From: Meandrina meandrites
Lineage: Eukaryota; Cnidaria; Anthozoa; Scleractinia; Meandrinidae
Direction: 5' to 3'
Length of the DNA stretch: 64,000 nucleotides
Assembly: GCA_963693305.1 (NCBI GenBank)
Contig: OY855909.1
Span: 2,640,501-2,704,500, forward strand
Shown here: piece by piece, positions 55,001-64,000 of the stretch
Position numbering within the stretch: position 1 is the first letter of the stretch
How the letters are laid out: every line of letters starts with the position of its first letter
The notes under the pieces: generated by a model
What the model was told of the DNA's origin: nothing
What the model saw: only the letters and a program-made list of their open reading frames with translations
The model's database searches: none
Position numbers and translations under genes: made by a program

Positions 55001-55567
55001 GTGAGCAGAAGAGGTGGAGAGTCGAGAAGATTTAGTGCTTTCAGACTTGCTGGTTTTAGAACGAGACGATTTGATGGATGTGTCTTTACGGGATTCTCTT
55101 TCTACAGCATGTATTCTCTCGCAGATTCTCATCCGACATTGCTGATATTCGCGATCACGCACATCGAACCAGTGGTAAGATGCTTCTTCATCTTCAAACG
55201 ATTCTAACAGTTCGTGATAGGATTGATGGGCCTCATTAAAATGTTCCCTTTGTGAATCTAGGGCATCTCTTTGGCTCTCAAGTTCTCTTAGTCCAGCTCC
55301 CTGCTCCAACAACTTGTATGTTTCGCTAATTTTCTTGGAGAGGACCGAGTACAGAGTTCCTCTTTTTCTATGGAGCATTTCTATCTGATATGCTCTTCCT
55401 TTGGTTGTCAATTTCCTTTCACGTACATTTGAAATGTCATCTTCAATTTCCTTCTGTACATTGTCTGACGAAGGCTCAATTTCGCTTTGGCTGATTATTC
55501 CTTTAAGAAATACTGATGTGGCTGTTCTTTCAATTTCGGATAGTGTAATTAAGCTCTCCTCTGACAT
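49097..55567 (-). CDS. gag-pol: Gag-Pol polyprotein of BEL/Pao element
   Basis: Uninterrupted 2156-aa ORF starting 98 bases inside the 5' LTR. In order: charged coiled-coil region (about residues 60-240), DUF1759 Gag core (PPTFSGSFFDYPIFMRAF near 407), Cys-rich knuckles (CPMCSKSH near 642 and CFGCLCKDHISKDC), protease LLDDGSD near 781, RT with YVDD near 1249, the Pao RNase H (FWTDSKVVLGYI), integrase zinc finger (H-H-C-C near 1770-1810), and core D (SVDYFGPW), D (RSDQGSNF), E (GGIWERQ) near 1839, 1903 and 1956. A DUF5641 domain ends it (WCRWRKEFLL, LSVGDVVIVKDD). The domain set is diagnostic for BEL/Pao. All catalytic residues are present. Confidence 0.95.
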   Translation of the reverse strand: MSEESLITLSEIERTATSVFLKGIISQSEIEPSSDNVQKEIEDDISNVRERKLTTKGRAYQIEMLHRKRGTLYSVLSKKISETYKLLEQGAGLRELESQRDALDSQREHFNEAHQSYHELLESFEDEEASYHWFDVRDREYQQCRMRICERIHAVERESRKDTSIKSSRSKTSKSESTKSSRLSTSSAHSRKIRAVAKAARLEAQLQFLDKEAELKKLKTLKELEMAKAKRDAMKAVEDEEREKFQSPASDEDALSKSKFNPKAPVYPQQNSTLMNKPLHPSMNTPGPGLPDKMEFPANHLQDPFSCLPSDPSHPQINTELTPESQVKIKPEIDYTPERSSYLPLEPSRVPVKTEFTPSPSHSQQEHPALSPSEVALQEIVKLQVKQTELSALIAEQQRISSLPVQEPPTFSGSFFDYPIFMRAFETIIESRVSADKERLYFLNKYTSGKENEVIKGFVTLNSNDSYKKAKKLLTQRFGDPHRVSNAYKVRLRNWPQITEGDSTGLQAFSDFLGQCEEAMKSVEFLNDLNSTEVLKQVSSKLPSYSGIKWCRNAFDTKKKSGRVVAFHDLVKFVESEADLATDPVFSPDVLKAERGKVYNRYKPGTNRKPRPPSSSSFAITADPSKDRNSPKPRTKTPPQTKTCPMCSKSHVLDNCDEFVKKKHEERLAFLQSKELCFGCLCKDHISKDCHKRLTCKTCGKLHPTSLHYNKMDAKEPKGPAEAGAMESRIETETNPNQAISNCSSVCHSVGERSSVTKSLIVPVWLHHKDTPQKEVMVYALLDDGSDTTFIKAKTLCDLGLKGTEVKLNLFTMLGKEEISVEKLTGLVVKRVDKRVEIELPKTYSRARIPFRRNQIPRPEVASEWPHLVKIADKIHPYQTDIDVGILIGCNCPRAIKPREVILGKGDDPYAVRTLLGWGIIGPVVPQEDVGGDGEEEAEAATCNRIMTHEICNDTPRSLNFFPKMQIKEEINPYAVKTMFETDFSERHSTEQALSQEDRKFLTIVEDGIHQCESGHYEMPLPLKNPSPPLLNNREVALRRLSQLKRRFESNKKYKEDYVAFMESMIQSGYAERVPSKECLLRKNTKNCQLNPGDDSKNQGNRHQDKKVWYIPHHGVYHPKRPNKIRVVFDCSSEFKGETLNSHLLQGPDLTNNLVGVLLRFRQEPVAFMCDIESMFHQVGVTEECRDLMRFLWCEDSDLSKDPAEFRMTVHLFGATSSPGCANYALKASANDNEAELGSAPANFIRKEFYVDDGLKSVASVEEAVTLIKGAKEMCRRGGFNLHKFVSNSKDVIESIPVTDRAEGIKNIDLDHEALPMERALGVQWCVENDSFQFRITLKDRPLTRRGILSTVSSIYDPLGLAAPLLLEGKKILQELCRGKTDWDDPVPESIRMMWQKWRKELHVLEQLSIPRCYKPANFGDIISAELHHFSDASTQGYGQCSYLRLKNDQGQIHCSFVIGKARVTPLKPITIPRLELTAAVVSVKTSEQLQRELEHEEVREVFWTDSKVVLGYIANETRRFHIFVANRVQQIQDRSSPNQWHYVDTKLNPADHASRGLSAQGLLESNWITGPAFLWKEESQWHTPSSSEKQEMLQLSDDDPEIKKSISLATNVEEPFANLLSRLDYFSDFHRAKRAIALCRSYVQKLKERTSHKSPSNTAKTSNSITVEAMEQAESHIIKAVQASYFEEEIKVLTSTQKEENPKDRPSNSERKSSLKSCSPLFKLDPFVDCSGILRVGGRLKRASMPDNVKFPVVLPRKSHITDLVIKHCHDQVEHQGRGMTLSEVRSKGFWVIGGSAAVAKCISNCVTCRKLRGTVEEQKMADFPLDRSEPAPPFTFSSVDYFGPWIVKEGRRDVKRYGVLFTCMASRAVHLELSNSLDTASFINALRRFVCRRGPVRQLRSDQGSNFVGARRELKEALEEFDEDQIKEELLKNNCDWITFKMNVPSASSMGGIWERQIRTVRGVLAAILEKNSTQLDHESLQTYLCECEAIINSRPLTVDNLSDPSSLEPLTPSHLLTMKSKVVLPPPGMFQSPDLYSRKRWRRVQHLANEFWCRWRKEFLLSLQQRAKWNHPRRNLSVGDVVIVKDDNLPRNCWQLARVSKTYPSEDGYIRSVQVDLGDTTLHADGKREGPVKQLDRPVNKLVLLLPSDADAV

Positions 55568-55665
55568 AATAAAGTTTTAAGACGATTCATGAAGTATAAA
55601 CTTGTTCAACGCAGCATGAAGCTTGAACTTGTTCGACTAGGGGCAAACGATGGAAGATATTTTAC

Positions 55666-56477
55666 TGTGGCTGAAGCAACGACAATCACGGACGGATCGA
55701 GAAACGCCGGGCTTCGAGGGGACGTATTTTACTAGGATGCAACCACAGAAGGCGTTGAAAGTTCCAATTAATGTTTGTTTATTTCTGGCCAACGTATGTT
55801 GATTCTCGTAAACTGAAAATAATGATTACATAACTAAAATAAACTAATGTGAACATGCAAAGGCAAAAACTAAAACAATGACCGAAAAAATACAGGTATA
55901 AATAAAGAAACTAAAACGATTATTAAGACTAAACTTGCATGCTGAATTCATATTTGGGGGCGGAACCCGCTCGTTGCATAATAACGATACAAAGGAACAA
56001 ATGCATGTTCCGCATGAAAGGCGAAAGAAAATCTAACAAAATAGGCAAACTAAAAACGCTAAACAATAATTCCTAACAGCTAGGGACCGATAGACTCGAA
56101 ATAATGCACAAAATCCTAGCATTTACCACGCTGAAATGTTCCTAACCTAAACACGTGGTCCCTTGAGAAACTAACTAAAAGCCTAAAATAATAGATGCAA
56201 AGCGAACCTAATGGAATATAACTTAAATAAACAAAACAATAAAACACTTACATATCTTTTCCGCACAGTATTGCCTCTAGGCGGCTAATTCATAGACCTT
56301 AAAAGACGACGATGAATCCTACAGCGATATAACATCGACGATCCTCTAACATAAATGCGAACAACTGAGCAAGAACGTGACCTGTCCCAAGAGTCATAGC
56401 GCGACGAAATAGATAAATGGAAGATAAACAAAAGAAATACCGGAAATGAAAGGAAAACTAAATACAAAACCGTAACA
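55666..56477 (-). repeat. 5' LTR of BEL/Pao element
   Basis: 812 bp, same ends as the other LTR. Followed on the minus strand by about 98 bases of leader before the ORF. Confidence 0.93.
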
Positions 56478-56587
56478 GGTATTCTGCAATGTTGGTAGCA
56501 TTCCCGCTCAGCCCCAACATTTATTATGCATGCATGCAGTATCCATACTGTACTATAGCATTTGATTTTAACACTTGCCTAAATCAT

Positions 56588-56630
<43 letters not shown>

Positions 56631-56706
56631 GAGCTAAACAATGGAGCGGTCTCCGATGTTGAACAGACCCATCACGTGACTCTGACCATGCACAAGTTCA
56701 TTCAAG

Positions 56707-56790
56707 ATGGCGGACGGAGCACACGATCTGTTTGTTTGGGAAGACGATTTAGAGGCAATTTTTGACATTTTGGAAGGCGATGGAGTATAA
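56707..56790 (+). CDS. Possible HARBI1-type first exon or remnant
   Basis: Short ORF MADGAHDLFVWEDDLEAIFD..., acidic, similar in style to the N-termini of HARBI1-like proteins. A possible donor GTATAA follows codon 26. No downstream exon was found on this strand before 57800. Confidence 0.25.
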   Translation: MADGAHDLFVWEDDLEAIFDILEGDGV

Positions 56791-57577
56791 GAAAAGCATT
56801 TTCGATCACAGTTAGTAACGTAAGCATAACAGGTTGCCATTTTGAGTCATAATTTCAAACTAATGAGCTTAAATGTTCGGCACATTTGCTGCTCGATTCG
56901 TGTGAATGGAATCCTACAAACGCTCACCTACAAAATAAGCTCATATATAGCTTATCTGTCGATGGTTATGTCCTCTCGGGTTCCTGCGAATCACTATATT
57001 CCTATATTAAACCTTTGAGAAAGATCTGGGATATGGTGATCTGTTTATATTGTTTTTAGTGCTAGACCTTGTAGTAGTCTAGTGGATACCTAGTAGATAA
57101 TTTGTGCTTCCTAATAATAGTTCCAGTGAGTCAAAAAAGCCAGCATACAATTTGGCTGCCGCACTTTATGTTTTAACTCTTCAAATATTCTTCAGTTACC
57201 ATAGACAAATACATTTTTGGGGTGTTGTTGTTGTAGGCTAAGCATTAAGAGAATGTTTGCAATTACTTGGGGAAGAAATGTAAATGTTAACACTTAGCTA
57301 AGAGCTACTGTAGTGCAGGTAGCCCACGGCTAAATATATAAATATCAAACAAGTAAACAAATGGAAAAAGTAAAAGTGAGCTGAAAATGTATATTCATAT
57401 GTGAATTTTAAGTGGAAGGTTTTGAGACACAGGGATGCAAAACTTTAGAATAGGAAGGGAAGGATTCCAACAGCTAAAACAGTTACCCAGTTAAACAGTT
57501 TTTACTTTATTCCAAAATGGGCACCTACACTGCCTACATGTAACCCCCCTCCGCCAATTTGTTTTACAATTGATATG
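56791..57577. other. Non-coding stretch
   Basis: AT-rich, no gene or repeat recognised. Confidence 0.5.
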
Positions 57578-57786
57578 TTGCACAGTGGGTGACACTATTT
57601 GGCAGAATGACAGAACAGCAAAAGTTTATTGCCCTAACCAACAAAAGTTCACTGCAAGCAAACCGAAGTAAAAGTTAACCACAAGCAAACCGGGGTGAAC
57701 CTAATGACACACAAACCGGGGTGAACCTAACCGCGAGCAAACTAGTGACATTCCGTCATTCCACCAAATAGGTCACCCTTGCACAA
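57578..57786. mobile_element. Short MITE with internal repeats
   Basis: Ends TTGCACAGTGGGTGAC and GTCACCCTTGCACAA are inverted, followed inward by TATTTGGCAGAATGAC versus GTCATTCCACCAAATA. Inside, ACCGGGGTGAACCTAA occurs twice with related copies of AAGCAAACC. Confidence 0.75.
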
Positions 57787-57805
57787 TTGCATTTAGGGTG
57801 TCTTA

Positions 57806-57950
57806 GGGCGCTTTCCATTTGTCAGAACTGACCGGTCGGTTCGGACCGTGCGTAAATGGAACGCGTCAGTTCTGAGAACTGAGAGAACTGGTTCTGGCCG
57901 AACTGGCCCTGCTCTTGGAGTAGGGCCAGCCAGTTCTGTCGCTCCCCGCG
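57806..57950. promoter_or_regulatory. Harbinger left end with subterminal AGAACTG motifs
   Basis: AGAACTG or its complement CAGTTCT occurs five times in this end and at least twice in the right end (63890-63938). Repeated short motifs near transposon ends are typical binding sites for the transposase or Myb partner; here that role is inferred. Confidence 0.5.
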
Positions 57951-58029
57951 CAGAACGCGGGAAGTGCGCGGGAATTTTGAGTGTTTATTTTTGGGACCCT
58001 TTGGACAAAGGAGGTGAAATTTTTAGAAA

Positions 58030-58771
58030 ATGGCAGGGGCTGCTTCACGGACTTGTGGTAAGTATACGCAAGCTAATTATTTTATCGCCTTCTCCTGATT
58101 GATAAGGATATTGTTGCTTTCTTTTGCCTTCCTAGTGGTGCGCAAAACATATAAATTTTTTTATTTCAGAACTCGAGGGGGAAGAAACAAAATTACTTAC
58201 TTGGTCAACAAAAAGTACGAAATTATTAATTTCACTACGACATGAAAATGACGACCTGTTCGTAAAAGGCAAAGTCCGCAAAAACGTGGCTTGGCAAAGA
58301 ATTGCCGAAAAGTTTTATTTAAATTCATCAGTGAAAGTTACGGGAGAGCAATGCTCCAATAAATGGAAAAAATTGGAAGAAAAGTTTAAAAAAGTCAAAG
58401 AGCACAACGGCAAAACTGGAAACGACCGGAAAGAGTGCGAATTCCAAGAAGAGCTGGAACAGTTTTTTGGAACTGACCCAAAAATAATTCCAGTGGCGAC
58501 CGTTTCTTCTTTGACAGCAAACCCGGCCACAGGCAATACGTCAACGGATGAGGAGCAGGAATTACCTCTGGCGAGCTACCGAGAGCCAGCAAAGAAGAAG
58601 AAACGACGCTCGAAGTCGTCCGCCACTGAAATGATTGAATTTCTGACCGAGTACAAGGAAGAAAAGCGGAAAGAGGAAGAAGCAAAAATTGCCCTTGCGC
58701 AGAAAATGCACGAAGAAAAAATGGGCATAATGGAGCGATTTCTTGACATCCTGTCGAAGAAAGCAAATTGA
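58030..58771 (+). CDS. Myb/SANT (trihelix)-like DNA-binding protein of the Harbinger element
   Basis: Two exons, 58030-58057 and 58170-58771, joined in phase 1 (CTTGTG/GTAAGT, then TTATTTCAG), giving 209 residues. After MAGAASRTCE the Myb/SANT domain follows (TWSTKSTKLLISLRHEND, NVAWQRIAEKF, GEQCSNKWKKLEEKFKKVKE) with its spaced tryptophans. A basic KKKKRR motif suggests nuclear import, and a charged coiled coil (about residues 165-200) ends it. In Harbinger elements this protein is needed to bring the transposase to the ends. It converges with the transposase gene. No damage seen. Confidence 0.85.
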
Positions 58772-60751
58772 GAACTTTGAAAACAGTTTTAATCTTTGTA
58801 GCCTAGCAACTCTGACCGGAAAAAGTTTCGTCTTTCAATCAACTCTGTCAATGGTGTCAATCAAAAAAGCAACCACCCATGTAAAATAACTTCGGCTTCA
58901 TTCGTTTCTCTTTTTTTTTAAGTTCCGTGAAAAAACGTACTTCGCGAATTATTTACCACTTTTGGGAAGGTTCTACACCTTTCATCATCTGGTCAGCATC
59001 TCAGCAATCATTTTCTGGTTGAAAGTGGCATGAAGAGTCAATACACCCACGAGGTGAAGACGGAGCTCAAAATAATGTTGTGTAGTCGAACAAAATTTGC
59101 ATTTAAGCTTATACGCCGAGCGTAAGGTATGCCCAAGCTTATGTTTAATGCCCTTCCTTTAAAGTTAAGCTTTCAATTTTCAATTAACTTAAGCTTAACA
59201 GATGTATAAGAGGTAAATTTTATTGTTTATAAGCTATTTGTTGTGCTTACGGTGTGTGATTTTCGACTCATTTGCTAATTTGCTTTCCTTCACAATCTGC
59301 AGACAGCGTTGTCATGTACATGTATTGCTTATAATTACGAAATAGACAAGTTTATTTTTTCAGTCACCTCCTCATTCTCCTGTTTTAGTTGAGGGGACAG
59401 AATTTTCATTGACAGTTTGTCAGGTTTGAGCACACACCAATACAACTGTGCATTTTGAATTTTCCCTTTGCAAATGTAGGTACCAATTGGTGTGAATAAA
59501 CTTGATGACAGACATAAATAAACCCGTTAAAATATAAACTGTTGACTGTGTTCTGAGAGTTGTCCACAACTATCCTTCAGTCCACATTGCTTTATTGTGT
59601 TGTAATAGTGCTGTAGTTCTGTCATTCTGGCCTCCACTGTCCATTCCAAACACCAGAAAATAAAGGATTTAGTGTTATGATCTATTATGCAAAGCAAAGA
59701 ACATCTGAGTAAAGAAGAATTATTCAAAACAAATATTTATGTTCTTTATTTATTGAATACTTTTTTTACATATTTCCGTCTTTCTAGATTACTGATCTAA
59801 GCAGAAAAGACGAATTTTCAGTGGTCATAAACTTCAAGAAATTAAACATGACAAAAAAAAATTGATTTCTAGATCTCACTAGCTAGAAACTGGCAGTGAC
59901 CTTCAGCTTGGTCTTGGAAAGTAGCTATTAGGGACATCACCTGGTTGTGGCTATTACTATCAATAAATTATTTTAGGGTTCCTTCATGAAAAATTATGCC
60001 ATTAAATGCTACAACAGACAAGCAGCAGCAATGAATAATTATTGAAAGAAATATTTTCTTTTTGGTTCATACAACTCTTGAATGGATCAAATAAAAAGGA
60101 ATACTTTTTTGTTCCTTGTTGCTTGAGTTTGTCTCAATAAAAATACTATGCCTTTCAAAGGGAAGCTACTGCACTTACATGTTATTACACATAATAACTG
60201 TAAGTTGACATTGAGTGAGGAAACCAGACCCCCAACAGTTTTATCTAACTCAGCTTCTATTACTCACTCTATTTTAAAATTACATGTAACATAACTGATG
60301 ACGTGATTGTTTTAATGATGATTATCTTTTCCACATGGCTTGATGGTAATTGATATATTCTTTACTAGATAATTGAAGGCACTCTAGCCTGACTTTTAAG
60401 CTATTTTCCTGTTGTTTAGATTTGCTTAATTTTTTAGGCTGACTTTCATATTTGTCTGTATTCTTTGCCCTGTTTGGCTCATAATTTTGGAGAACATTTC
60501 ATAGATTTAAACACAGAACTTTAACTTTGGTTGATCAAATTGATCTAAGAATTTTATGGTACTATCTGACTTGCCTGAAAACAAAGGAAAGATGCAAGCG
60601 AATTTTAAGGATAGAACCTACCAAAAATCATGCCAATACATGCATGAGCAAAACAGAGAGTAATGTCTTAAAAAGTCAATGTAGACTGTAGGTTGTATGT
60701 ATGGCCTTTGCCCTTCACTAATTTGCATGACCATTCAAGAAAAATGAATAA
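58772..60751. other. Non-coding spacer between the two Harbinger genes
   Basis: About 2 kb of AT-rich sequence between convergent genes. No ORF of believable quality and no clear repeat. Confidence 0.5.
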
Positions 60752-61911
60752 TTAGTGGTCAAGAAAGATAACCATCTGATTTCTTTTGGCAACTGCTTCT
60801 GGCCTTGGAATTGGAAACGGAAAGTCACATTGGTCATCGTCGTCATCACTATCGACATCAAAAAAATCTTCAATTGTTCCTTCGTCAACAATGAGGCAAA
60901 AATTATGCAAAACACATGCGGCAGAAACCACTGATGGCACCTCTGAGACATTCTCCATCTCAACATACTTTAATCGTCTCCACCTGCCCTTCAGCAACCC
61001 AAAGGCTCTTTCAATAGCTTGGCGTGTTCGGGCATGCTTTCCATTGTGGTTTATTTGTGGCCCTGTTAAGTGACCGTTATCCCTGAACGGCGACAATAAC
61101 CACCTGCCAGGAAAAAAATGTCACATCACATTACACTAAGAAGTAATAAAAAGGTCGGTGTGTTGACTGAATTTCAGGTTGTAACTAGTTGTGGGGATAA
61201 AAACTACAGCCTATTATAAATCACTATTATTATGCAGAAAATGTTGTGAACACCACACCATAGCCATACATACATGTATGTGTTTACAGAGAAACCAGGA
61301 TGCCTGAAAAGGAGTACTTATACTTTTATCAGCAGACATAATGCACACAAAACTTTTACAGAACTATTCAGGCTAATTATGCACCTTTGAAGAGGATATG
61401 CTGAATCCCCAAGAAGATGGGTGTCACCTTGAAATAGGTTGTCAGCTGCCTGGTACAAGGGGGAATTTCTTAATACCCTAGCGTCATGAACTGACCCAGG
61501 CCAACCCACATAAATGTCCGTGAAACGGAGGGTGTGATCACAGGTCCCCTATACACATGTAAAATAAAGAGACTCGTTTTAGTACACAAAATACAGTATT
61601 TATTCACAACTGTACTATGATTAGCCTGACAAAACTGATAACATAATGTATATGTAGTGTTATCTCAAGATAAGAGTTGTACAGTCAAACAGTCAAACTC
61701 CTTGGTTAAAATGTTTATTATAATTTAACTGTAACCCATAAACAGGTTCTTATTTTTTTGTCCATAAAAATGGCAAATTTCTGCCAGCAGGTTTCCAAAC
61801 CACTAGGCTCTTACATACGGTTTTTACTGTCCCGGGTTTACTGTATACAGATAACAATTGTCTTACCCTACCCGATCACTGCATTTGGTCAGAGGGCTTC
61901 CATTAATTAGT

Positions 61912-61933
61912 GGAAGAAAGAAAGAAAGAAAGT
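61912..61933. repeat. AAAG microsatellite
   Basis: About five GAAA units in a Harbinger intron. Confidence 0.85.
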
Positions 61934-63020
61934 TTAAATCTACTCAGGGACCACAGAGACATAAAAATGATGCAAGCCCAAGGTATGTTAGGCTATTTCA
62001 TTCTTATTTAATAATGTAATGCAATTAACAATAGCATACTGTCATATAGGTCAGTGGGCCAACTGGGACCCTATCCATATAGACCAGGGAGGAGGGGCTG
62101 GTATAATCATTTTTGACAGAAACCAACCTGCAAATAAACTATTTTCACATGTACTAGTGCAGCATCAAATTTGGAAATATGGCACTTGGAGAAATGAGGT
62201 TTATGTATCCAGGAGTTTTTGTATTCATGGATGATATTTATTTTGTTACCAGAATTGAAAACCTTTAATAGCTGGGAATTACTTTTTTTTCAATTTTTTC
62301 GTGTTTTATGACAGTCATCTGTCTCAGCCTTTAGCTTAATAGTAAAATAAACAAACTTTGTTATGACGCATCACAATCAGAGACAAGTATCATGAAAAAT
62401 GTCGTACGTATTACCTGAAGAATAATTGAATGACTTTTCAGACGACTGAGATATGACTGTGGATACTGAGAAGGTGTTCTAATTGGGATATGACAACCAT
62501 CGATAGCCCCAATAACTCGTGGAAAGCCACTGAAACTTTCGAAAACCATCTGTAACCTCTACAGCTCGTACACCTGATTAAAAAGATGTTAAAACATTTT
62601 TTTTCCATTTTTATTTTATTAAAAAAAAAACGAAACAAAAGAAAACAAGCTTTGCTTACAGTAGCAGTTTACAAAGCACTGCAGACATTACTTGTTCTTG
62701 ATTACAGAAGTGGCTAACAATAACATGGCTAAAGCTAAATATAAAATATAACACTAAATATCAAACATACACAGCAGCAGCATTAAAGTAAAACATATGA
62801 CTGCTGTGTACATTGCACTGACACGACGGCATAAAAATTGAAAATCACTGTTTAATTCAATTACCATTTACTGATTAGCCTGATTTTTTTGGTCAGGTTT
62901 GAATTAACACAACTTGATGATAATGATAATTCGCTTTAGTTTTGCATTTGTTTAGTCACAATAGATACGCATCTCATGTACTGTAAACATGTGTACTGAA
63001 GAAAAACGTGCATACATGTA

Positions 63021-63186
63021 TATGTTGTGGTTCAAATTTTTCTTTGGTTTAAAATTTGTTAAACCAGTTTGATTTTTATTTTACATTGTCTTATCTTGAT
63101 TATCATAATCAGGAACAAAGGGAAATAAAAATCAAACTGGTTTGAAAAATTTTAAACCAAGGAAAACTTTAAACCACAACATATAT
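63021..63186. repeat. Foldback repeat family F, copy 5
   Basis: TATGTTGTGGTTCAAATTTT at left and AAACTTTAAACCACAACATA at right, with AAACCAGTTTGATTTTTATT / AATAAAAATCAAACTGGTTT inside. It is the best-preserved copy with copy 1 and sits in the first transposase intron, so the family was active after this Harbinger copy arose or was carried by it. Confidence 0.85.
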
Positions 63187-64000
63187 ATATGTAACAATTT
63201 TACTTTACTTTAACAATTAAATTACATCAACGAAGAATTATTTTAGAATATACGTTCACTATATTTTGTGGTTTGTTTTATAAACCACGGATATTAAAAT
63301 AAGAAGAGTTACCTCTTGGCCACTGAATAAGGTCTCCGCGAAGATCTTCAAGAGCTTTCGTAACTCTGCGAATGCAGCGGGAGACGCTGGACATTGTAAT
63401 GTTGAAACGATCTGAAATCTGACGGCAGCTTTCTTGATTCGCAAGGGCCCACACAGTAACAGCAATTTGTTTCTGTGGGTCAATAGGGCGTCGACCAAAT
63501 GCATTTCCCCTCGGGATATGCTCACTTGGAGCTAGTAACTGACAGAGCATTTCAAATGTGGAGGGCGTCATACGAAAATGGCTCCTGAAAACATCGCCAT
63601 GATAAAGCGGGACCGTTTCTTCGAAAAATTCTGAAATTCTCGCCAAAGTCCGTCGAGAAAAAATGCTCGCAGTTGAAAATAAAATAAAATCGTCCTCCTC
63701 TCCACCGTCCCATAAAAGAGACTCTTCCTCCTCTGCCGAAACACAGTCAGCGAAAAAGTTTGGCGGAATGTTGCGAATTTTCGCCATCAAGTCCGCCATA
63801 TTGTTTACATCAGCTCTTGCGCGAGTCTCACGCACGACTCGCGCGCGTAATCACGCAGACTGGCCCCGTTCCTTACCATTTACACCAATGAGAACCAGTT
63901 CTCCCGGGCCGGTCAGTTCTGACAAATGGAAAGCGCCCTTAGATGAACATAAGTGGATACAACATCTACCCTGGATCCAAACATGATCATCTGGGATGAT

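Larger units (their letters stand above)
48121..56477 (-). mobile_element. BEL/Pao LTR retrotransposon, nearly intact
   Basis: 8357 bp element on the minus strand with 812 bp LTRs at each end and a 5 bp duplication GGTAT (48116-48120 and 56478-56482). About seven LTR mismatches were counted by eye, a little under 1%, so it is older than both gypsy insertions but still young. One long ORF fills the interior. No primer site starting TGG was recognised after the 5' LTR. Confidence 0.95.
60752..63799 (-). pseudogene. HARBI1-like transposase of the Harbinger element, one frameshift
   Basis: Four exons on the minus strand: 63313-63799, 62415-62573, 61385-61548 and 60752-61103, with good borders. 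Exon 1 carries a helix-turn-helix (KQIAVTVWALANQESCRQIS). Catalytic residues follow as GAIDGCHIPI (D), WPGSVHDARVL (D) and RQAIERAFGLLKGRW (E). An acidic stretch of aspartates lies near the C-terminus. Exon 2 has one extra base near 62535, between VTDGFRKFQ and GFPRVIGAIDG; without it all phases agree. An ATG at 63835 is also in frame. The enzyme would cut and paste the element at TWA sites. Confidence 0.85.
57806..63938. mobile_element. PIF/Harbinger DNA transposon, nearly complete
   Basis: 6133 bp between TTA duplications (57803-57805 and 63939-63941). The outermost 30 bases of both ends are identical inverted repeats (57806-57835 and 63909-63938; GGGCGCTTTCCATTTGTCAG is the start). Two convergent genes lie inside: Myb-like (plus) and HARBI1-like transposase (minus). 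The 3 bp TWA-type duplication and this gene pair define Harbinger. One transposase frameshift is the only damage seen. Confidence 0.92.

Overview
The window is nuclear DNA of an animal, most likely a cnidarian of the stony coral / sea anemone group. The reasons are AT-rich sequence, intron-bearing genes with GT-AG borders, a secreted protein of the type listed as skeletal organic matrix proteins in corals, and a mix of Ty3/gypsy, BEL/Pao, Penelope-like, Harbinger and THAP-transposase elements plus many foldback MITEs. No tRNA, rRNA or CRISPR was found. Exon borders were read by eye from splice signals and reading-frame continuity.

Region by region. (1) 1-17806: two direct copies of a ~4.4 kb repeat (1-10128 and 13436-17806) flank a broken, endonuclease-less Penelope-like reverse transcriptase (10631-13226). 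The left copy is split by an intact Ty3/gypsy element (540-6211), and the right copy preserves the empty site. (2) 17807-25450: mostly non-coding DNA with dispersed repeats, around a five-coding-exon secreted-protein gene on the minus strand (20978-23919). (3) 25925-29348: a decayed element with a THAP/DDE transposase and the first exon of a SAP-domain partner gene between ~100 bp inverted repeats, itself hit by a 176 bp TA-flanked MITE. (4) 29551-39451: a foldback MITE, then a nine-exon Myb/SANT-like (NAIF1-like) gene whose sixth exon carries an intact Ty3/gypsy element (33507-38040). (5) 40055-46469: a tandem duplication, a 3.75 kb TTAA-flanked element without a gene, a ~590 bp palindrome and a frameshifted HARBI1-like nuclease gene. 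(6) 48121-56477: a nearly intact BEL/Pao element on the minus strand. (7) 57806-63938: a nearly complete Harbinger transposon with TTA target duplication, Myb-like gene and HARBI1-like transposase.

How the parts relate. Most of the window is nested mobile DNA, and the nesting gives relative ages. Both gypsy elements have LTR pairs differing at one position and are young; the BEL/Pao LTRs differ at about seven of 812. The elements they entered are older and broken. Each Harbinger-type Myb/SANT gene is thought to act with a HARBI1-like nuclease, and both pairs here are convergent. The best candidates for little-described biology are the Penelope-like composite (long flanking repeats with a conserved extra ORF and a hairpin-rich RNA island) and the textbook-quality -1 frameshift signal at the gag-pol overlap of the first gypsy element.
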